DNA of 64,000 bases, taken from the NCBI GenBank assembly GCA_937125225.1, contig CAKZLE010000034.1:1-64000 (forward strand), in the 5' to 3' direction. Origin of the DNA: an uncultured Spirochaetia bacterium (GTDB lineage: Bacteria; Spirochaetota; Spirochaetia; CAKZLE01). The translations under genes and the position numbers were made by a program. The notes under the pieces are model-generated. The model was not told where the DNA came from. It did not search any database and worked only from the letters and a program-made list of their open reading frames with translations. Positions 25,341-35,619 of this stretch are shown here, piece after piece (position 1 is the first letter of the stretch; every line of letters begins with the position of its first letter).

Positions 25341-28300
25341 ATGAAGAACTATTACTTAGGTATAGATATAGGCTCTACAACGGCCAAAGTCATTCTCACG
25401 ACTGAAGAGGGTAAGATCCTCATGAGTGACTATCAGAGACATAATGCAGAGGTATTCACGATACTGCTCAAGATGCTCGATAAGATAAAAGAGATAATCG
25501 ATCTAGATGATACCATTTCTGTCCTGTTCACAGGGACTGCTGGGATGGGGGTCGCAGAGAAGGCAGAACTTCCGTTCGTTCAGGAGGTCGTAGCATCAGG
25601 AGAGGTCGTGAAACAGTACCTTCCTGAGGTTCGGACCTTCGTCGATCTTGGTGGTGAGGATGCGAAGATCATCTTCTTTGATGACAACTTGAAACCTGAC
25701 ATCAGGATGAACGGTAACTGTGCAGGCGGGACTGGAGCCTTTATCGATCAGATGGCAGAACTCCTGAATGTACCGGTCTCTAAACTCAGCGACGTCGCTA
25801 GAGAACATAAGACCTGTCACCCGATCGCATCGCGTTGTGGTGTGTTTGCCAAGACTGACATTCAGAACCTGATCAGTCGGGATGTACCACCCTCCGATAT
25901 CTCAGCATCGATATACCGGTCAGTATCATTCCAGATTATCAGCGCCCTTGCCCGAGGTATGGATATAACACCGAAACTTCTTTTTGCCGGTGGTCCCTTC
26001 ACCTTTCAACCTATGCTCAAAGAGACCTTCCTTGAAGTCCTGGGCCTCACAGAAGATGATGTAGTCGATCCTCAGAAGATAGATGTGAAACTCACTACTG
26101 AGTTCATCCCTGCTGCCGGTGCCGCACTACGGGCAAAGACACGGGGGGTACCCTTCTCGATAGGTGATCTGATCAAGAAGATCTCTGCTTCACAGAACAT
26201 CAAACTTGCAGCAGCTGCCACGTTACCGAGACTCTTTGCCAATGCTGATGAATTCCATGCCTGGGAGAAGAGATTCGATCGTTATAAGATCAAGCAGGTT
26301 GAACTCAAAGACCTTGATGGTAAGGATGTCATCCTCGGGATCGATTCAGGTTCTACTACGACGAAGATCGTCTTGATCGATGAAGATGGTAGGTTAGCCT
26401 TTACCTACTATTCCTCAAATAAGGGTAATCCGGTAGATACCGTCTTGGGTGGTCTTCAGGAGTTAGCTCAGAAGATCAAGGAAAGCGGTTCTTCGGTCAA
26501 TCTGGTAAGGACAGCCTCAACAGGTTATGGAGAGGACCTTATCAAGTTCGCCTTCGATCTGGATGACAGCTATGTCGAGACGATAGCCCACTATAGGGGG
26601 GCACGGTTCTTCGAACCCGATGTCTCGTTCATCATGGATATCGGTGGACAGGATATGAAGGCGATAACAGTCAAGGATCGAATCATACAGAACATCGAAT
26701 TGAATGAGTCCTGCTCTTCAGGGTCTGGATCGTTCATCGAGACATTCGCTAAATCGATGAGTACGACAGTCCAGGATTTCGCTGCTGCAGCATGTCTTGC
26801 AGATAATCCCTATGATCTAGGTACTCGATGTACGGTTTTTATGAACTCCAAAGTGAAACAGGTCCTCCGAGAGGGTGGAGCCCTCGGTGATATCTCAGCA
26901 GGTCTTGCCTATTCGGTCATCAAGAACTGTCTCAATAAGGTCCTTAAGATCTCAGATCCAAAGAGTCTTGGAGAGCATATCGTAGTGCAGGGGGGAACCT
27001 TCAGGAATCCTGCAGTCCTACGTGCGATGGAACTGGTCGCAGGAAGATCAGTGATCAGGCCTGACCGTTCTGAGTTGATGGGAGCCTGGGGTGCGGCACT
27101 CCTTTCGAGAGACCTCTATCAGAAACAGGAGAAGTCAGTTGAATCCTCCTTCATCGGATGGGAGAATCTTGGACTTGCTGCAGCCTATGAGAAGAAGAAC
27201 CTAACTTGTAGAGGGTGTGAGAATCTATGCGCAGTCGTACGGCTTTCCTATCCAGAGAGAAAGAAAGAAGATGGCACAAAAGCTCAGTTCTATACCGGTA
27301 ACAAGTGCGAGAAGATATTCTCTAATCAGGCAAGGGGCTCCCGTACCGGAGTGAACCTTCCCGAGATCAAACGAGAGTTGCTCTTCAGTAGATCAGGTTC
27401 CCCGGTGACGACTTCGAGCAGGGGTAGGATCGGTATCCCGAGAGTCTTGAATATCTGGGACGATTTCCCCTTTTGGAATACTCTGTTCACCTCCTGTGGA
27501 TTCGAAGTCGTTCTCTCAGATCCTTCAACACAGGACCTTGTGACTAAAGGGTATAGTTCCGTGATGTCAGAGAATATCTGCTTCCCGGCGAAGATCACGA
27601 ACGGCCATATTCTCAATCTGGTTGAGAAGGGTGTTGATCGTATCTTCTACCCGAAGATCAGGTACACCAAAGAAGAGTACAGTAATGTATTGAACAGCTA
27701 TAATTGCCCTGTAGTCACAGGTTATCCACAGGTGATAGAATCATCTATCGATCCTAATACACGGTATGGTGTTCCTCTCGATAATCCCTCCTTCAGCTTC
27801 GACAGAAAGAAACTTCTGATCAAACGTAGCATCAGCTACTTCAGTGAGTTAGGTGTCCCCAAGGATGTTGTGGCCAATGCTGTTCGGAAGGCTATCAAAG
27901 AGAGTGAGAGTGTAAAAGCAGAGCTGAGAAACAGGACTGAGAAGATCATCAAAGATGCTGAACATGAGGGGAGGAAGGTGATTCTTCTTCTCGGGCGTCC
28001 CTATCATATAGACCCCTTCGTGAACATGAAGATTCCTGAGATCGTGAGTGCTCTCGGCTTCGATGTGATCACTGAGGATTCAGTTCCACTGCCGCCACAA
28101 CAGAAGCTTAGAGATGTTCAGGTATTGACTCAATGGACCTATCCTAACAGACTCTACCATGCTGCTAGTTGGGCAGGACATCAAGATAATGTCGAAGTCA
28201 TTCAACTCAACTCTTTTGGGTGTGGACCTGATGCCATCACTGTCGATGAGGTCAAATCGATCCTCAATCAGTATGGTAAGAATCCGACACTCATCAAGAT

Positions 28301-29681
28301 CGATGAGATGACAAGTCCCGGCTCTGTGAAACTTCGTGTACGATCTCTCATAGAATCTCTCAAGGGGAGAAAGATGAATTTCAAGGGGTCTAAGATCGAA
28401 CGGATCCAGACTAGGATCTTCACGAAGAAAGATAAGAAGCGAACGGTCATTGCACCACAGTTCTCTCCCTTCTATACAGACTTCATCATCGCTGCATTCA
28501 GGCATCAGGGCTATACGATCGATGTACTCCCCATGGCAGACAGAGAAAGCATCGAACTTGGTCTCAGATATTCTAACAATGATATCTGTTACCCTGCCAC
28601 CATTGTCATCGGAGATCTCATAAAAGCTTTACGTAGCGGTAAATACGACCTGAAGAACGTTGCAGTCGGGTTGACTCAGACTGGTGGTCAATGTCGTGCT
28701 TCTAGCTATGTGTCTCTATTGAAACGGGCGCTGGTGAGAGCCGGCTATGATGATATTCCTGTAGTGACAGCCTCGACGAACAACAGGTCGAGTAGGATGC
28801 TCAATGACCAGCCTGGCTTCTCTGTCAGGAAACTCCCGTTCACCCTTACTGGGCTCTACGGGATGGTCTATGGAGATGTCCTTGCGAAGCTCTACTACTA
28901 TGCTGCGGTAAGAGAGGTCGAGAAGGGTTCAGCTATGAAATTGGTGAACATCTATCTTGATAAAGGTAAGAGAATAATAGACCATAAATCCCAGAAGAAG
29001 ATGTTCAGACTCCTTGAAGAGGCAGTCGATGCGTTCAATGCTCTTCCCATGCATGATCGACCCGATATCCCCAAGGTGGGGATCGTAGGTGAGATCTATG
29101 TGAAGTTCAATCCCTTTGGGAATCTCTATACAACTGACTGGCTCATAGCAAAGGGAATCCAGCCTGAAGTCCCACCTCTTATAGACTTCTTCCTGATACC
29201 TCTGATCTCGACTCAGTACAATGCTAAGAACAATATCGAAGAGGTGAAACTGTTTATCATTCACTTGCTTTCAAGAGCCGAGGGATATGTAGACCGGTTC
29301 TTCTCAAGGGCGAACAATATACTCAAACAGTTCGATGGTGAGTTGACTCCATTCCACTCGATCAAGAAGATGGCTCATAGGGCGGAAAGTATCATAGACC
29401 TGATCAATCAGTTCGGTGAGACCTGGCTTCTCTCCGGTGATATCGTGACATTTGCAGAGGAGGGGGTAGATACGATCGTCTGTCTACAGCCCTTTGGTTG
29501 TATTGCTAACCATGTCATCGCTAAAGGGGTAGAGAAGAGGATTCGCACACTTTATCCACAATTGAATCTTCTCTTTCTCGATATGGATTCAGGGATGAGT
29601 GAAGTCAATGTCGCGAACAGGATGGAGTTCTTAGTAGATTCCCTTATCTCTGATGAGGTAGTCCAGAAACAGAACTCATAG
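25341..29681 (+). CDS. Two-module acyl-CoA dehydratase activase (2-hydroxyacyl-CoA dehydratase activator family)
   Basis: 1446 residues. There are two BcrA/BadF-type ATPase modules. The first starts GIDIGSTTAKVIL and has NGNCAGGTGAFIDQMA near 125. The second starts GIDSGSTTTKIVLID near 335 and has NESCSSGSGSFIETFAKSM near 455. The GIG/CAGGTG cysteines bind the bridging 4Fe-4S of such activators. After a CRGCENLC cluster near 625 comes a long region related to DUF2229 and the dehydratase D component. Activators inject an electron into 2-hydroxyacyl-CoA dehydratases at the cost of ATP. No dehydratase subunits are nearby. ATG at 25341 with GAGG upstream; a GTG nine bases earlier is possible. Confidence 0.85.
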   Translation: MKNYYLGIDIGSTTAKVILTTEEGKILMSDYQRHNAEVFTILLKMLDKIKEIIDLDDTISVLFTGTAGMGVAEKAELPFVQEVVASGEVVKQYLPEVRTFVDLGGEDAKIIFFDDNLKPDIRMNGNCAGGTGAFIDQMAELLNVPVSKLSDVAREHKTCHPIASRCGVFAKTDIQNLISRDVPPSDISASIYRSVSFQIISALARGMDITPKLLFAGGPFTFQPMLKETFLEVLGLTEDDVVDPQKIDVKLTTEFIPAAGAALRAKTRGVPFSIGDLIKKISASQNIKLAAAATLPRLFANADEFHAWEKRFDRYKIKQVELKDLDGKDVILGIDSGSTTTKIVLIDEDGRLAFTYYSSNKGNPVDTVLGGLQELAQKIKESGSSVNLVRTASTGYGEDLIKFAFDLDDSYVETIAHYRGARFFEPDVSFIMDIGGQDMKAITVKDRIIQNIELNESCSSGSGSFIETFAKSMSTTVQDFAAAACLADNPYDLGTRCTVFMNSKVKQVLREGGALGDISAGLAYSVIKNCLNKVLKISDPKSLGEHIVVQGGTFRNPAVLRAMELVAGRSVIRPDRSELMGAWGAALLSRDLYQKQEKSVESSFIGWENLGLAAAYEKKNLTCRGCENLCAVVRLSYPERKKEDGTKAQFYTGNKCEKIFSNQARGSRTGVNLPEIKRELLFSRSGSPVTTSSRGRIGIPRVLNIWDDFPFWNTLFTSCGFEVVLSDPSTQDLVTKGYSSVMSENICFPAKITNGHILNLVEKGVDRIFYPKIRYTKEEYSNVLNSYNCPVVTGYPQVIESSIDPNTRYGVPLDNPSFSFDRKKLLIKRSISYFSELGVPKDVVANAVRKAIKESESVKAELRNRTEKIIKDAEHEGRKVILLLGRPYHIDPFVNMKIPEIVSALGFDVITEDSVPLPPQQKLRDVQVLTQWTYPNRLYHAASWAGHQDNVEVIQLNSFGCGPDAITVDEVKSILNQYGKNPTLIKIDEMTSPGSVKLRVRSLIESLKGRKMNFKGSKIERIQTRIFTKKDKKRTVIAPQFSPFYTDFIIAAFRHQGYTIDVLPMADRESIELGLRYSNNDICYPATIVIGDLIKALRSGKYDLKNVAVGLTQTGGQCRASSYVSLLKRALVRAGYDDIPVVTASTNNRSSRMLNDQPGFSVRKLPFTLTGLYGMVYGDVLAKLYYYAAVREVEKGSAMKLVNIYLDKGKRIIDHKSQKKMFRLLEEAVDAFNALPMHDRPDIPKVGIVGEIYVKFNPFGNLYTTDWLIAKGIQPEVPPLIDFFLIPLISTQYNAKNNIEEVKLFIIHLLSRAEGYVDRFFSRANNILKQFDGELTPFHSIKKMAHRAESIIDLINQFGETWLLSGDIVTFAEEGVDTIVCLQPFGCIANHVIAKGVEKRIRTLYPQLNLLFLDMDSGMSEVNVANRMEFLVDSLISDEVVQKQNS

Positions 29682-29682
29682 A

Positions 29683-31926
29683 TTAGTCTGTATAACCCTC
29701 ATTGATATCGTGATCGATATCGGTGAACTCCACCTCGATGGCTCTACTCTGGTGGGTCTCTCTCTGCTCAGGTTTCAACTCGAGGTTGGTGAACTCCTTG
29801 GTGATGGTGAAGGGATATCCTGGGTATTCATAGATTGGGATCCGAGGTTCGATATATCCAGCTGAATATCCCCAGATACTCTCATATTCCTCATGTCTCT
29901 CACCATTGACGACCAATTGTCTGAGATAGGATGCTACAGATTTGGACTCTATGATGATGACCCTGTTCATCGTCTCAACAATAGGGCTGTGTGCTCTGCT
30001 GTGGTCCTGTTCGAAGGATAGGATCCTTCTTCCGTTCTCCGTGATCCCGATGGTCCTGTAGGTGTTACTCTTCCCGACACCAGGGAGGTTTATCGTATTC
30101 CTGTCTGTTGCGAGAAACGGTATCTCCTCTGCATTCCTGATCTCTTCGATCTGCTCTATCATATGAGTCGGAGATTTCATAAAACCTCTGATCTGACTGT
30201 AGTATTTCGGATCGACTCTACCGATCGATTTCTCTTCGACCTGTTCCTGGATGGATCTGGAATTATTGGCGAAGTAGTGCTTGTTCTCATGGTATCCTTT
30301 GACGGTGAAGGTATAGTAGGGAAGGACCCCGATGCTATTGAGCGTCTCTCTCAGTTTCGCAGTATGGCCCCTTCTCGAAGCTGCGACGGTGAAGACCTCC
30401 TGATTGGTCACGATCCAACCTGCGGAGAGCAATCGTGATACTGCGATCCTTGAGGAGGGGGTGATCTCCATGGCACTCGAGAAATGGGTCTGTATGATGA
30501 ACTGCTTGATACCGATCTTCTCTGCTCTCTCCTTGAACTCCTTCAGGAGGGCTACCCGTTGTGTCGAGATCCTTTGAGGGAGATAGATCGGGATCTTGGT
30601 ACCTAGACGTACCCGAACGATCTCTGCATACTTCTCTCCGCTCGCTCGCGTTCTGTTTGCCTCGATCTTATGTTCTGCCATCGTATAGACTGCATCAAGA
30701 ACTTGCCCCAGAGATTCGATAGAGCTCATCATGGCATCCCCACCGGTAATGAGGATATCCTGTAACTGAGAGTCCTCTTCGAAGTACTTCATCAGTTTCT
30801 GTAGTCTTGTTTCCCAACCTACATGGGGTTTGAGTCTTTCGAGATCGAAGTTGAATCTTCCATTCTGGAAGTCATACATCCTCTGACAATATGCACAGAG
30901 GCCACCACAGGCACGGCCCATGGTCGAGGGGATGAAGATCGCAACATTGGGATAACGTCTATGGATATTGTTCGAAGGGAGGACCCAGCCTGCCGCATTC
31001 GGCTTCCCCGGCTCCATGATATCCTCTTTTTCCCAGGCTGAGATATTACCGAACTCATCAACGAGTTCCTGGGAATAGAGCACATAGTCTCTGATCGCTG
31101 AATCTGCATGGGTGTATTTCTTGTAGGGACGAATCAATAACATGGAGAGGAAGTAGGGAGTGACGAAGATGGGGATTCCCTTCTTGGTCGCTTCGGTCAT
31201 GATCCTCAAGGTCTCATCTGATAAGGAGTCATCAAGGTACTTCTGCAGCTCATCGACTCCCTTGATAGCATAACTGAGATGGAAGATATCATTCTCCCAC
31301 CAGGCTTCGATCTGCTTGATCGCAGTATGTTCATCGGTATCCGGTGGTAGTGAGAACCTCTCTGTCTGTTTGCCTGCCTTCATATCTTCGAATAGGAGTC
31401 TCATGATCCGTTGCTTGTTCTTGTTCCTCATCTGGATGATATCATCATCGAGTCCGCTTGGATGCCGTGCCATCCAGTCAAGGACCTGTTGCCTCGAAGG
31501 GATCTCGGGACGATCTATCCCATTGAGTTGTCTGAGTAGATGGAGTAGGTCCTCGTAGAAGTCTGCAGTCGCACGATAGTTGCCTCTCTGCACTGCATCT
31601 TGTAAGAGTGCGAAGGGGTGAGATAGGACTATCTTTCCATGGAGGTTCTGGTCTTCGAAGCTCTCTCCCTCATGCTCGAGATAATCGAGGATCCTGATGA
31701 AGGCGAAATCTCTCCAGGAGAGTTTGAAGTAGGCCTTCTCCCCATGCTCCTTTCCCGTATAATAGGCATAAGCTTTGGGATGTTCCTTCAAGAGTCGAAG
31801 AAGGACCCGTTTGATGAGATCGAGTTTCTCATTGAACTCAATAGTAGTGTCTCCTAAGATATGAGTGATCTCAGGATTCTCCTTGATGATCAATTTGACG
31901 AGAGTTTCCCTAGCGTTCTGAACCAT
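29683..31926 (-). CDS. KamA-family radical SAM aminomutase, long form
   Basis: 747 residues against about 420 for lysine 2,3-aminomutase. The core has CGGLCAYCQRMYDF (C-x3-C-x2-C near residue 335), ILITGGDAMM near 390 and YLPQRISTQRVALLKEF near 450. LPGVGKSNTYRTIGI near 620 corresponds to the PLP-lysine loop (PGGGGK in KamA), so the PLP site looks intact. About 300 extra N-terminal residues, largely helical, have no recognised domain. The reaction is probably a 2,3-amino shift on lysine or a related amino acid; substrate uncertain. CTGGAG precedes the ATG. It converges on the activase gene with a 1-base gap. Confidence 0.8.
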   Translation of the reverse strand: MVQNARETLVKLIIKENPEITHILGDTTIEFNEKLDLIKRVLLRLLKEHPKAYAYYTGKEHGEKAYFKLSWRDFAFIRILDYLEHEGESFEDQNLHGKIVLSHPFALLQDAVQRGNYRATADFYEDLLHLLRQLNGIDRPEIPSRQQVLDWMARHPSGLDDDIIQMRNKNKQRIMRLLFEDMKAGKQTERFSLPPDTDEHTAIKQIEAWWENDIFHLSYAIKGVDELQKYLDDSLSDETLRIMTEATKKGIPIFVTPYFLSMLLIRPYKKYTHADSAIRDYVLYSQELVDEFGNISAWEKEDIMEPGKPNAAGWVLPSNNIHRRYPNVAIFIPSTMGRACGGLCAYCQRMYDFQNGRFNFDLERLKPHVGWETRLQKLMKYFEEDSQLQDILITGGDAMMSSIESLGQVLDAVYTMAEHKIEANRTRASGEKYAEIVRVRLGTKIPIYLPQRISTQRVALLKEFKERAEKIGIKQFIIQTHFSSAMEITPSSRIAVSRLLSAGWIVTNQEVFTVAASRRGHTAKLRETLNSIGVLPYYTFTVKGYHENKHYFANNSRSIQEQVEEKSIGRVDPKYYSQIRGFMKSPTHMIEQIEEIRNAEEIPFLATDRNTINLPGVGKSNTYRTIGITENGRRILSFEQDHSRAHSPIVETMNRVIIIESKSVASYLRQLVVNGERHEEYESIWGYSAGYIEPRIPIYEYPGYPFTITKEFTNLELKPEQRETHQSRAIEVEFTDIDHDINEGYTD

Positions 31927-32100
31927 GTTCGAGCTCCAGTAGTTTACATTTTCTTTAGATTCTCAATATATAATAGTGTCGTCTAAGACAGGTTTATTCA
32001 TTACAAAACACTACGATGTGTGGCTCACGTGCTGATGAGGTATCTATTACTATATCATTTTCTTGTCTGATTGGCAAATTGGGTGGTTTAGAAGATTAGA

Positions 32101-32142
32101 ACAGCCCCTTCTTATGGTATGGACACCATGAGAAGGGGCTGT
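32101..32142 (-). terminator. Hairpin at the end of the purine operon
   Basis: 12-base perfect arms ACAGCCCCTTCT / AGAAGGGGCTGT enclose a second small palindrome (ATGGT..ACCAT). It lies 23 bases beyond the purH stop. The following minus-strand bases (TCTAATCTTCTAA) are only partly T-rich. Confidence 0.7.
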
Positions 32143-32165
32143 CATATAGGGGGGACGAATCGTGT

Positions 32166-33716
32166 CTAACCGTGATTGAAACAACGTACCCCAGTGAAGA
32201 CCATAGCTATTCCATGTTCATCACAGGCGTCGATCACCTCCTGATCTCGCACTGAACCACCTGGTTGTATGATCGCTTTGATTCCGGTCTGCGCAAGAGA
32301 GTCGATACTGTCTCTGAAGGGGAAGAAGGCATCTGATGCAAGGATCGCACCCTGTGTATCAGCGCTCTTTCTCACTGCGACCTTCACTGCATCTACTCTT
32401 GATACCTGTCCTGGTCCTATTCCCAATGTAGTCTGATCTTTGGCAATGAGGATACCGTTCGATTTCACATGTTTGAGGACTTTCCAGCCAAAGAGCATAT
32501 CAGCGATCTCCTGTTTTGTTGGTGTGTTCTTCGTTACCACCTTAAGATCGCTGTTCTCAATGACCGCACAATCTCTATCTTGTAGGAGTAGTCCTCCCCC
32601 TACGAACTTATTGAATTGGATCTGATTCAGAGGTGGTACCTCACCGAGTCTCAGGACTCTCAGATTCTTCTTCTGTCGTAATATCTCCAAAGCTTCCGGT
32701 TCATAATCTGGTGCCATGAAGATCTCAAAGAATATCTTCCTGAAGTACTGTGCGATCTCTTTCGTACAGGTTCGGTTTATCGCAACGAGGCCTCCGAAGG
32801 CAGAGAGTCTGTCGGCTTCGAACGCAGCTTTGGTCACCTCGAGGAGATTCTCTCCTGTTGCAGCCCCACAGGGGTTCGCATGTTTGACTACGATACAGGT
32901 CGGATCACTGAACTCTCTAAGGGTCTCGATCGTCCCGGTCGCATCATTGAGGTTATTATAGGAGAGTTGTTTACCATTGAGGATCTCAGCATCTAGGATC
33001 GAGAGGGCCTCTTTCTTAGCAGGTGGTACGACCTCTTTATAGGCTGCGGCACTCTGATGGGGGTTCTCTCCGTATCGAAGTGGACTGAATTTTCTGTAGG
33101 TGAGAGTCACCTCTTCTGGGAAGGGTTCCTCTGTCAGATAGGCTCCGATCAAAGCGTCATAGGAGGCTGTGTGTCTGAAGGCAGCAGCACAGAGACTCTT
33201 TCTCGTCTCATAGGTCACGGTTGAACTCTCTTTGAGCTCAGAGAGGACCTTCTCATAGTCTGAAGGGTTTACGATCACCGATACCCAACCCACATTCTTC
33301 GCAGCAGATCTGATCATAGTAGGTCCACCGATATCGATCTGTTCTACTGCCTGCTCGAGTCTTACATCCTCTTTGTTGATCGTGGCTTCGAAGGGGTAGA
33401 GGTTGCAGACTACAAGGTCGATCCAAGGGATACCGTGTTCAGTAGCAGCTGCTGCATGGGCATCTCTCAGGCCAAGGATCCCTCCATGAACGAGTGGGTG
33501 TAGAGTCTTCACTCTTCCATCCATCATCTCAGGGAAACCTGTCAGTTCTGATACCCCTTTGACTGGGATATCATTCTCTAGAAGGATCCGTTTTGTCCCT
33601 CCAGTGGAGATGAGTTCCACACCCATCTCACTGAGACCTTTTGCAAACTCTACGATCCCACTTTTATCTGATACAGATAAGAGTGCTCGTTTCACTGGTG
33701 TCGGTTGTGTATTCAT
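32166..33716 (-). CDS. purH: Bifunctional AICAR formyltransferase/IMP cyclohydrolase
   Basis: 516 residues, full length. The N-terminal cyclohydrolase (MGS-like) domain has RALLSVSDKSGIVEFAKGL and STGGTKRIL, then DGRVKTLHP near 67. The AICAR transformylase domain has LRYGENPHQSAA near 213, the catalytic KHANPCGAA near 258 and the C-terminal IIQPGGSVRDQEVI. It performs the last two steps of IMP synthesis. Its start overlaps purN by 4 bases. Last gene of the purine operon. Confidence 0.96.
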   Translation of the reverse strand: MNTQPTPVKRALLSVSDKSGIVEFAKGLSEMGVELISTGGTKRILLENDIPVKGVSELTGFPEMMDGRVKTLHPLVHGGILGLRDAHAAAATEHGIPWIDLVVCNLYPFEATINKEDVRLEQAVEQIDIGGPTMIRSAAKNVGWVSVIVNPSDYEKVLSELKESSTVTYETRKSLCAAAFRHTASYDALIGAYLTEEPFPEEVTLTYRKFSPLRYGENPHQSAAAYKEVVPPAKKEALSILDAEILNGKQLSYNNLNDATGTIETLREFSDPTCIVVKHANPCGAATGENLLEVTKAAFEADRLSAFGGLVAINRTCTKEIAQYFRKIFFEIFMAPDYEPEALEILRQKKNLRVLRLGEVPPLNQIQFNKFVGGGLLLQDRDCAVIENSDLKVVTKNTPTKQEIADMLFGWKVLKHVKSNGILIAKDQTTLGIGPGQVSRVDAVKVAVRKSADTQGAILASDAFFPFRDSIDSLAQTGIKAIIQPGGSVRDQEVIDACDEHGIAMVFTGVRCFNHG

Positions 33717-34309
33717 GAATTACCTCTTATTGGTTTATATTGTTCGATTATCTCTATGAGAGCTTTTCCTTCAAGCTTCTGTACTCTATCTTTCAAAGTC
33801 TGAGGAGTATCTTCTTCTCGTACCTCACATCGTTTCTGTAGGAGAATGGGACCTTCATCGACCTGTTCTGTGACCAGGTGAACGGTACATCCACTCTCTC
33901 TATTCCCTGATGCTATCACAGCTTGGTGAACATCTCCATCCATTCCCCCCGCAAAAGCAGGGAGAAGGGAGGGATGTACATTCACCAGGCGATTCTCCCA
34001 GGCTCTGCAGAACCAGGGGGAGACGATCCTCATATAGCCTATGAGCAGGACTAACTCTACATCAGCTGCTCTTAAGTGTTCATCTACCTCTCGGTCATAT
34101 ACCTCGCGATCTTTACGTAGCCCATCTCTCTTTGCCGGTATATGTACCGATTCTATATCATAGGAGCGGGCTCTCTCAAGTATCCCTGCACGTAACCTGT
34201 CGGAGATCACGATCGCGATCTCGGCTGACAGGGCGCCAGTATCGATCGCATCGATGATCGCCTGCATATCAGTCCCTCTTGTGGACCCGAGTATTGCGAT
34301 GCGTCTCAT
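33713..34309 (-). CDS. purN: Phosphoribosylglycinamide formyltransferase
   Basis: 198 residues. RIAILGSTRGTDMQAIIDAI at the N-terminus matches the GAR-binding loop. The active-site region near 90-115 (IGYMRIVSPWFCRAWENRLVNVHPSLLPAF) shows the HPSLLPAF motif with the catalytic His, and VTEQVDEGPIL carries the catalytic Asp. In place of the common NGxGSN loop it has STRGTD, a variant worth noting. It uses 10-formyl-THF to make FGAR. It overlaps purD and purH by 4 bases each. Confidence 0.9.
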   Translation of the reverse strand: MRRIAILGSTRGTDMQAIIDAIDTGALSAEIAIVISDRLRAGILERARSYDIESVHIPAKRDGLRKDREVYDREVDEHLRAADVELVLLIGYMRIVSPWFCRAWENRLVNVHPSLLPAFAGGMDGDVHQAVIASGNRESGCTVHLVTEQVDEGPILLQKRCEVREEDTPQTLKDRVQKLEGKALIEIIEQYKPIRGNS

Positions 34310-35619
34310 GCGCGTAGATCCTTCATTGCTTTGATCCTCAACTCTATGAGGGGTGTTGTCCCGATATCATCACGATGGAAGAGGTCTCCATTGATACGTC
34401 TTATCTGGGCCTCTGCGATTCTTTCAGCCTCTTCGATGGTATCTCCGATCGCAATACAGGCTGCGGTCCGGGAACCTCCTGTCACGAGTCTTCCCTCCTT
34501 GAGGTCAACTGAGCCAAGGAAGAGCCGGCAAGAATCATCGATCTTACTTATATCGATCTCAGCTCCTTTGTTCGAGACGGTCGGGTACCCTTCAGGTACG
34601 ACATACTTACAGACTGAGGCCTTGGGAAGGAGATCGATCGTTACTTCCTTCAATGTACCGACAGCTGCCTGATAGAAGAGCTCCGAGAAATCGGTCTGGA
34701 CGACTGAAAGAAGATTCATGACCTCAGGATCACCGAATCTCGCATTATACTCGATGATCATGACCCCATCGTCTACTGCCATGAACCCACCATACAGGAC
34801 TCCCCGGTAGGGCTTCCCATTATCTTCAGCCAAAGCACCGATGACCTTCTCGTTGAGTTCTCTTGCAGACACGATATCCTCTTCTGACAAGAAAGGGAGA
34901 CTGTGGTCGGTATCGGTATAGCTTCCCATACCTCCGGTATTCGGCCCCTTGTCTCCGTTATAGGCTCTTTTATGATCCTGAACTGCCGGAAGGTGGATCG
35001 AAGTCTCACCATCGGTGATAGTCATCAGAGAGAACTCTTGGCCGATAAGTTTCTCCTCGATCACACATTGAGTGCTCGATTGAAGCAGTTCTTTCACATA
35101 GGAGAGGGCCTCTTGATGGTTATGAAGATGGTCTCCTGCGACTTGAACACCTTTTCCACCCATGAGTCCATCTGCTTTGATCACATAGTAGTCTCCGAGT
35201 CTGCCGAGTAACTTCTCAGCCTCTGCCTCATTTCTTATGACCTGATAGATCGGACTTGACTCAGGTACGATCGTCTCGAGTAGGTCTCTTGTATAGGACT
35301 TACTCGTCTCGATCCTTGCAAGACTCCTGTCTGGTCCGAAGACTGGGATACCCTCTGCTCTCAGAGCATCGGCGACACCGGTACTCAAGGGGGCCTCCGG
35401 CCCTATGACCGCAAGACCGATATTCCAGGAGGTGATACTCTGAAGTATGAACTCCACATCTGTGATATCTCCTACGGTATAATCGTAGCAGAGTTCTTTG
35501 ATCGCAGGATTGACTGTAGAACCGATACAGTAGAGTCGGTTCTGACTATCCGATTCACTGATGCTGTAGGCTAGTACATGTTCACGGGCTCCTGAACCGA
35601 TGATGAGTATATCTCTCAT
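34306..35619 (-). CDS. purD: Phosphoribosylamine-glycine ligase
   Basis: 437 residues with an ATP-grasp fold. It begins DILIIGSGAREHVLAYSIS, the family N-terminus. The middle shows VIKADGLMGGKGVQVA, GEEF-like EEKLIGQEFSLMTITDG, and AVQDHKRAYNGDKGPNTGGMGSYTDT near 215. The metal site YNARFGDPEVMNLL is near 290. It joins glycine to phosphoribosylamine. 4-base overlaps with purF and purN show tight coupling. Confidence 0.95.
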   Translation of the reverse strand: MRDILIIGSGAREHVLAYSISESDSQNRLYCIGSTVNPAIKELCYDYTVGDITDVEFILQSITSWNIGLAVIGPEAPLSTGVADALRAEGIPVFGPDRSLARIETSKSYTRDLLETIVPESSPIYQVIRNEAEAEKLLGRLGDYYVIKADGLMGGKGVQVAGDHLHNHQEALSYVKELLQSSTQCVIEEKLIGQEFSLMTITDGETSIHLPAVQDHKRAYNGDKGPNTGGMGSYTDTDHSLPFLSEEDIVSARELNEKVIGALAEDNGKPYRGVLYGGFMAVDDGVMIIEYNARFGDPEVMNLLSVVQTDFSELFYQAAVGTLKEVTIDLLPKASVCKYVVPEGYPTVSNKGAEIDISKIDDSCRLFLGSVDLKEGRLVTGGSRTAACIAIGDTIEEAERIAEAQIRRINGDLFHRDDIGTTPLIELRIKAMKDLRA

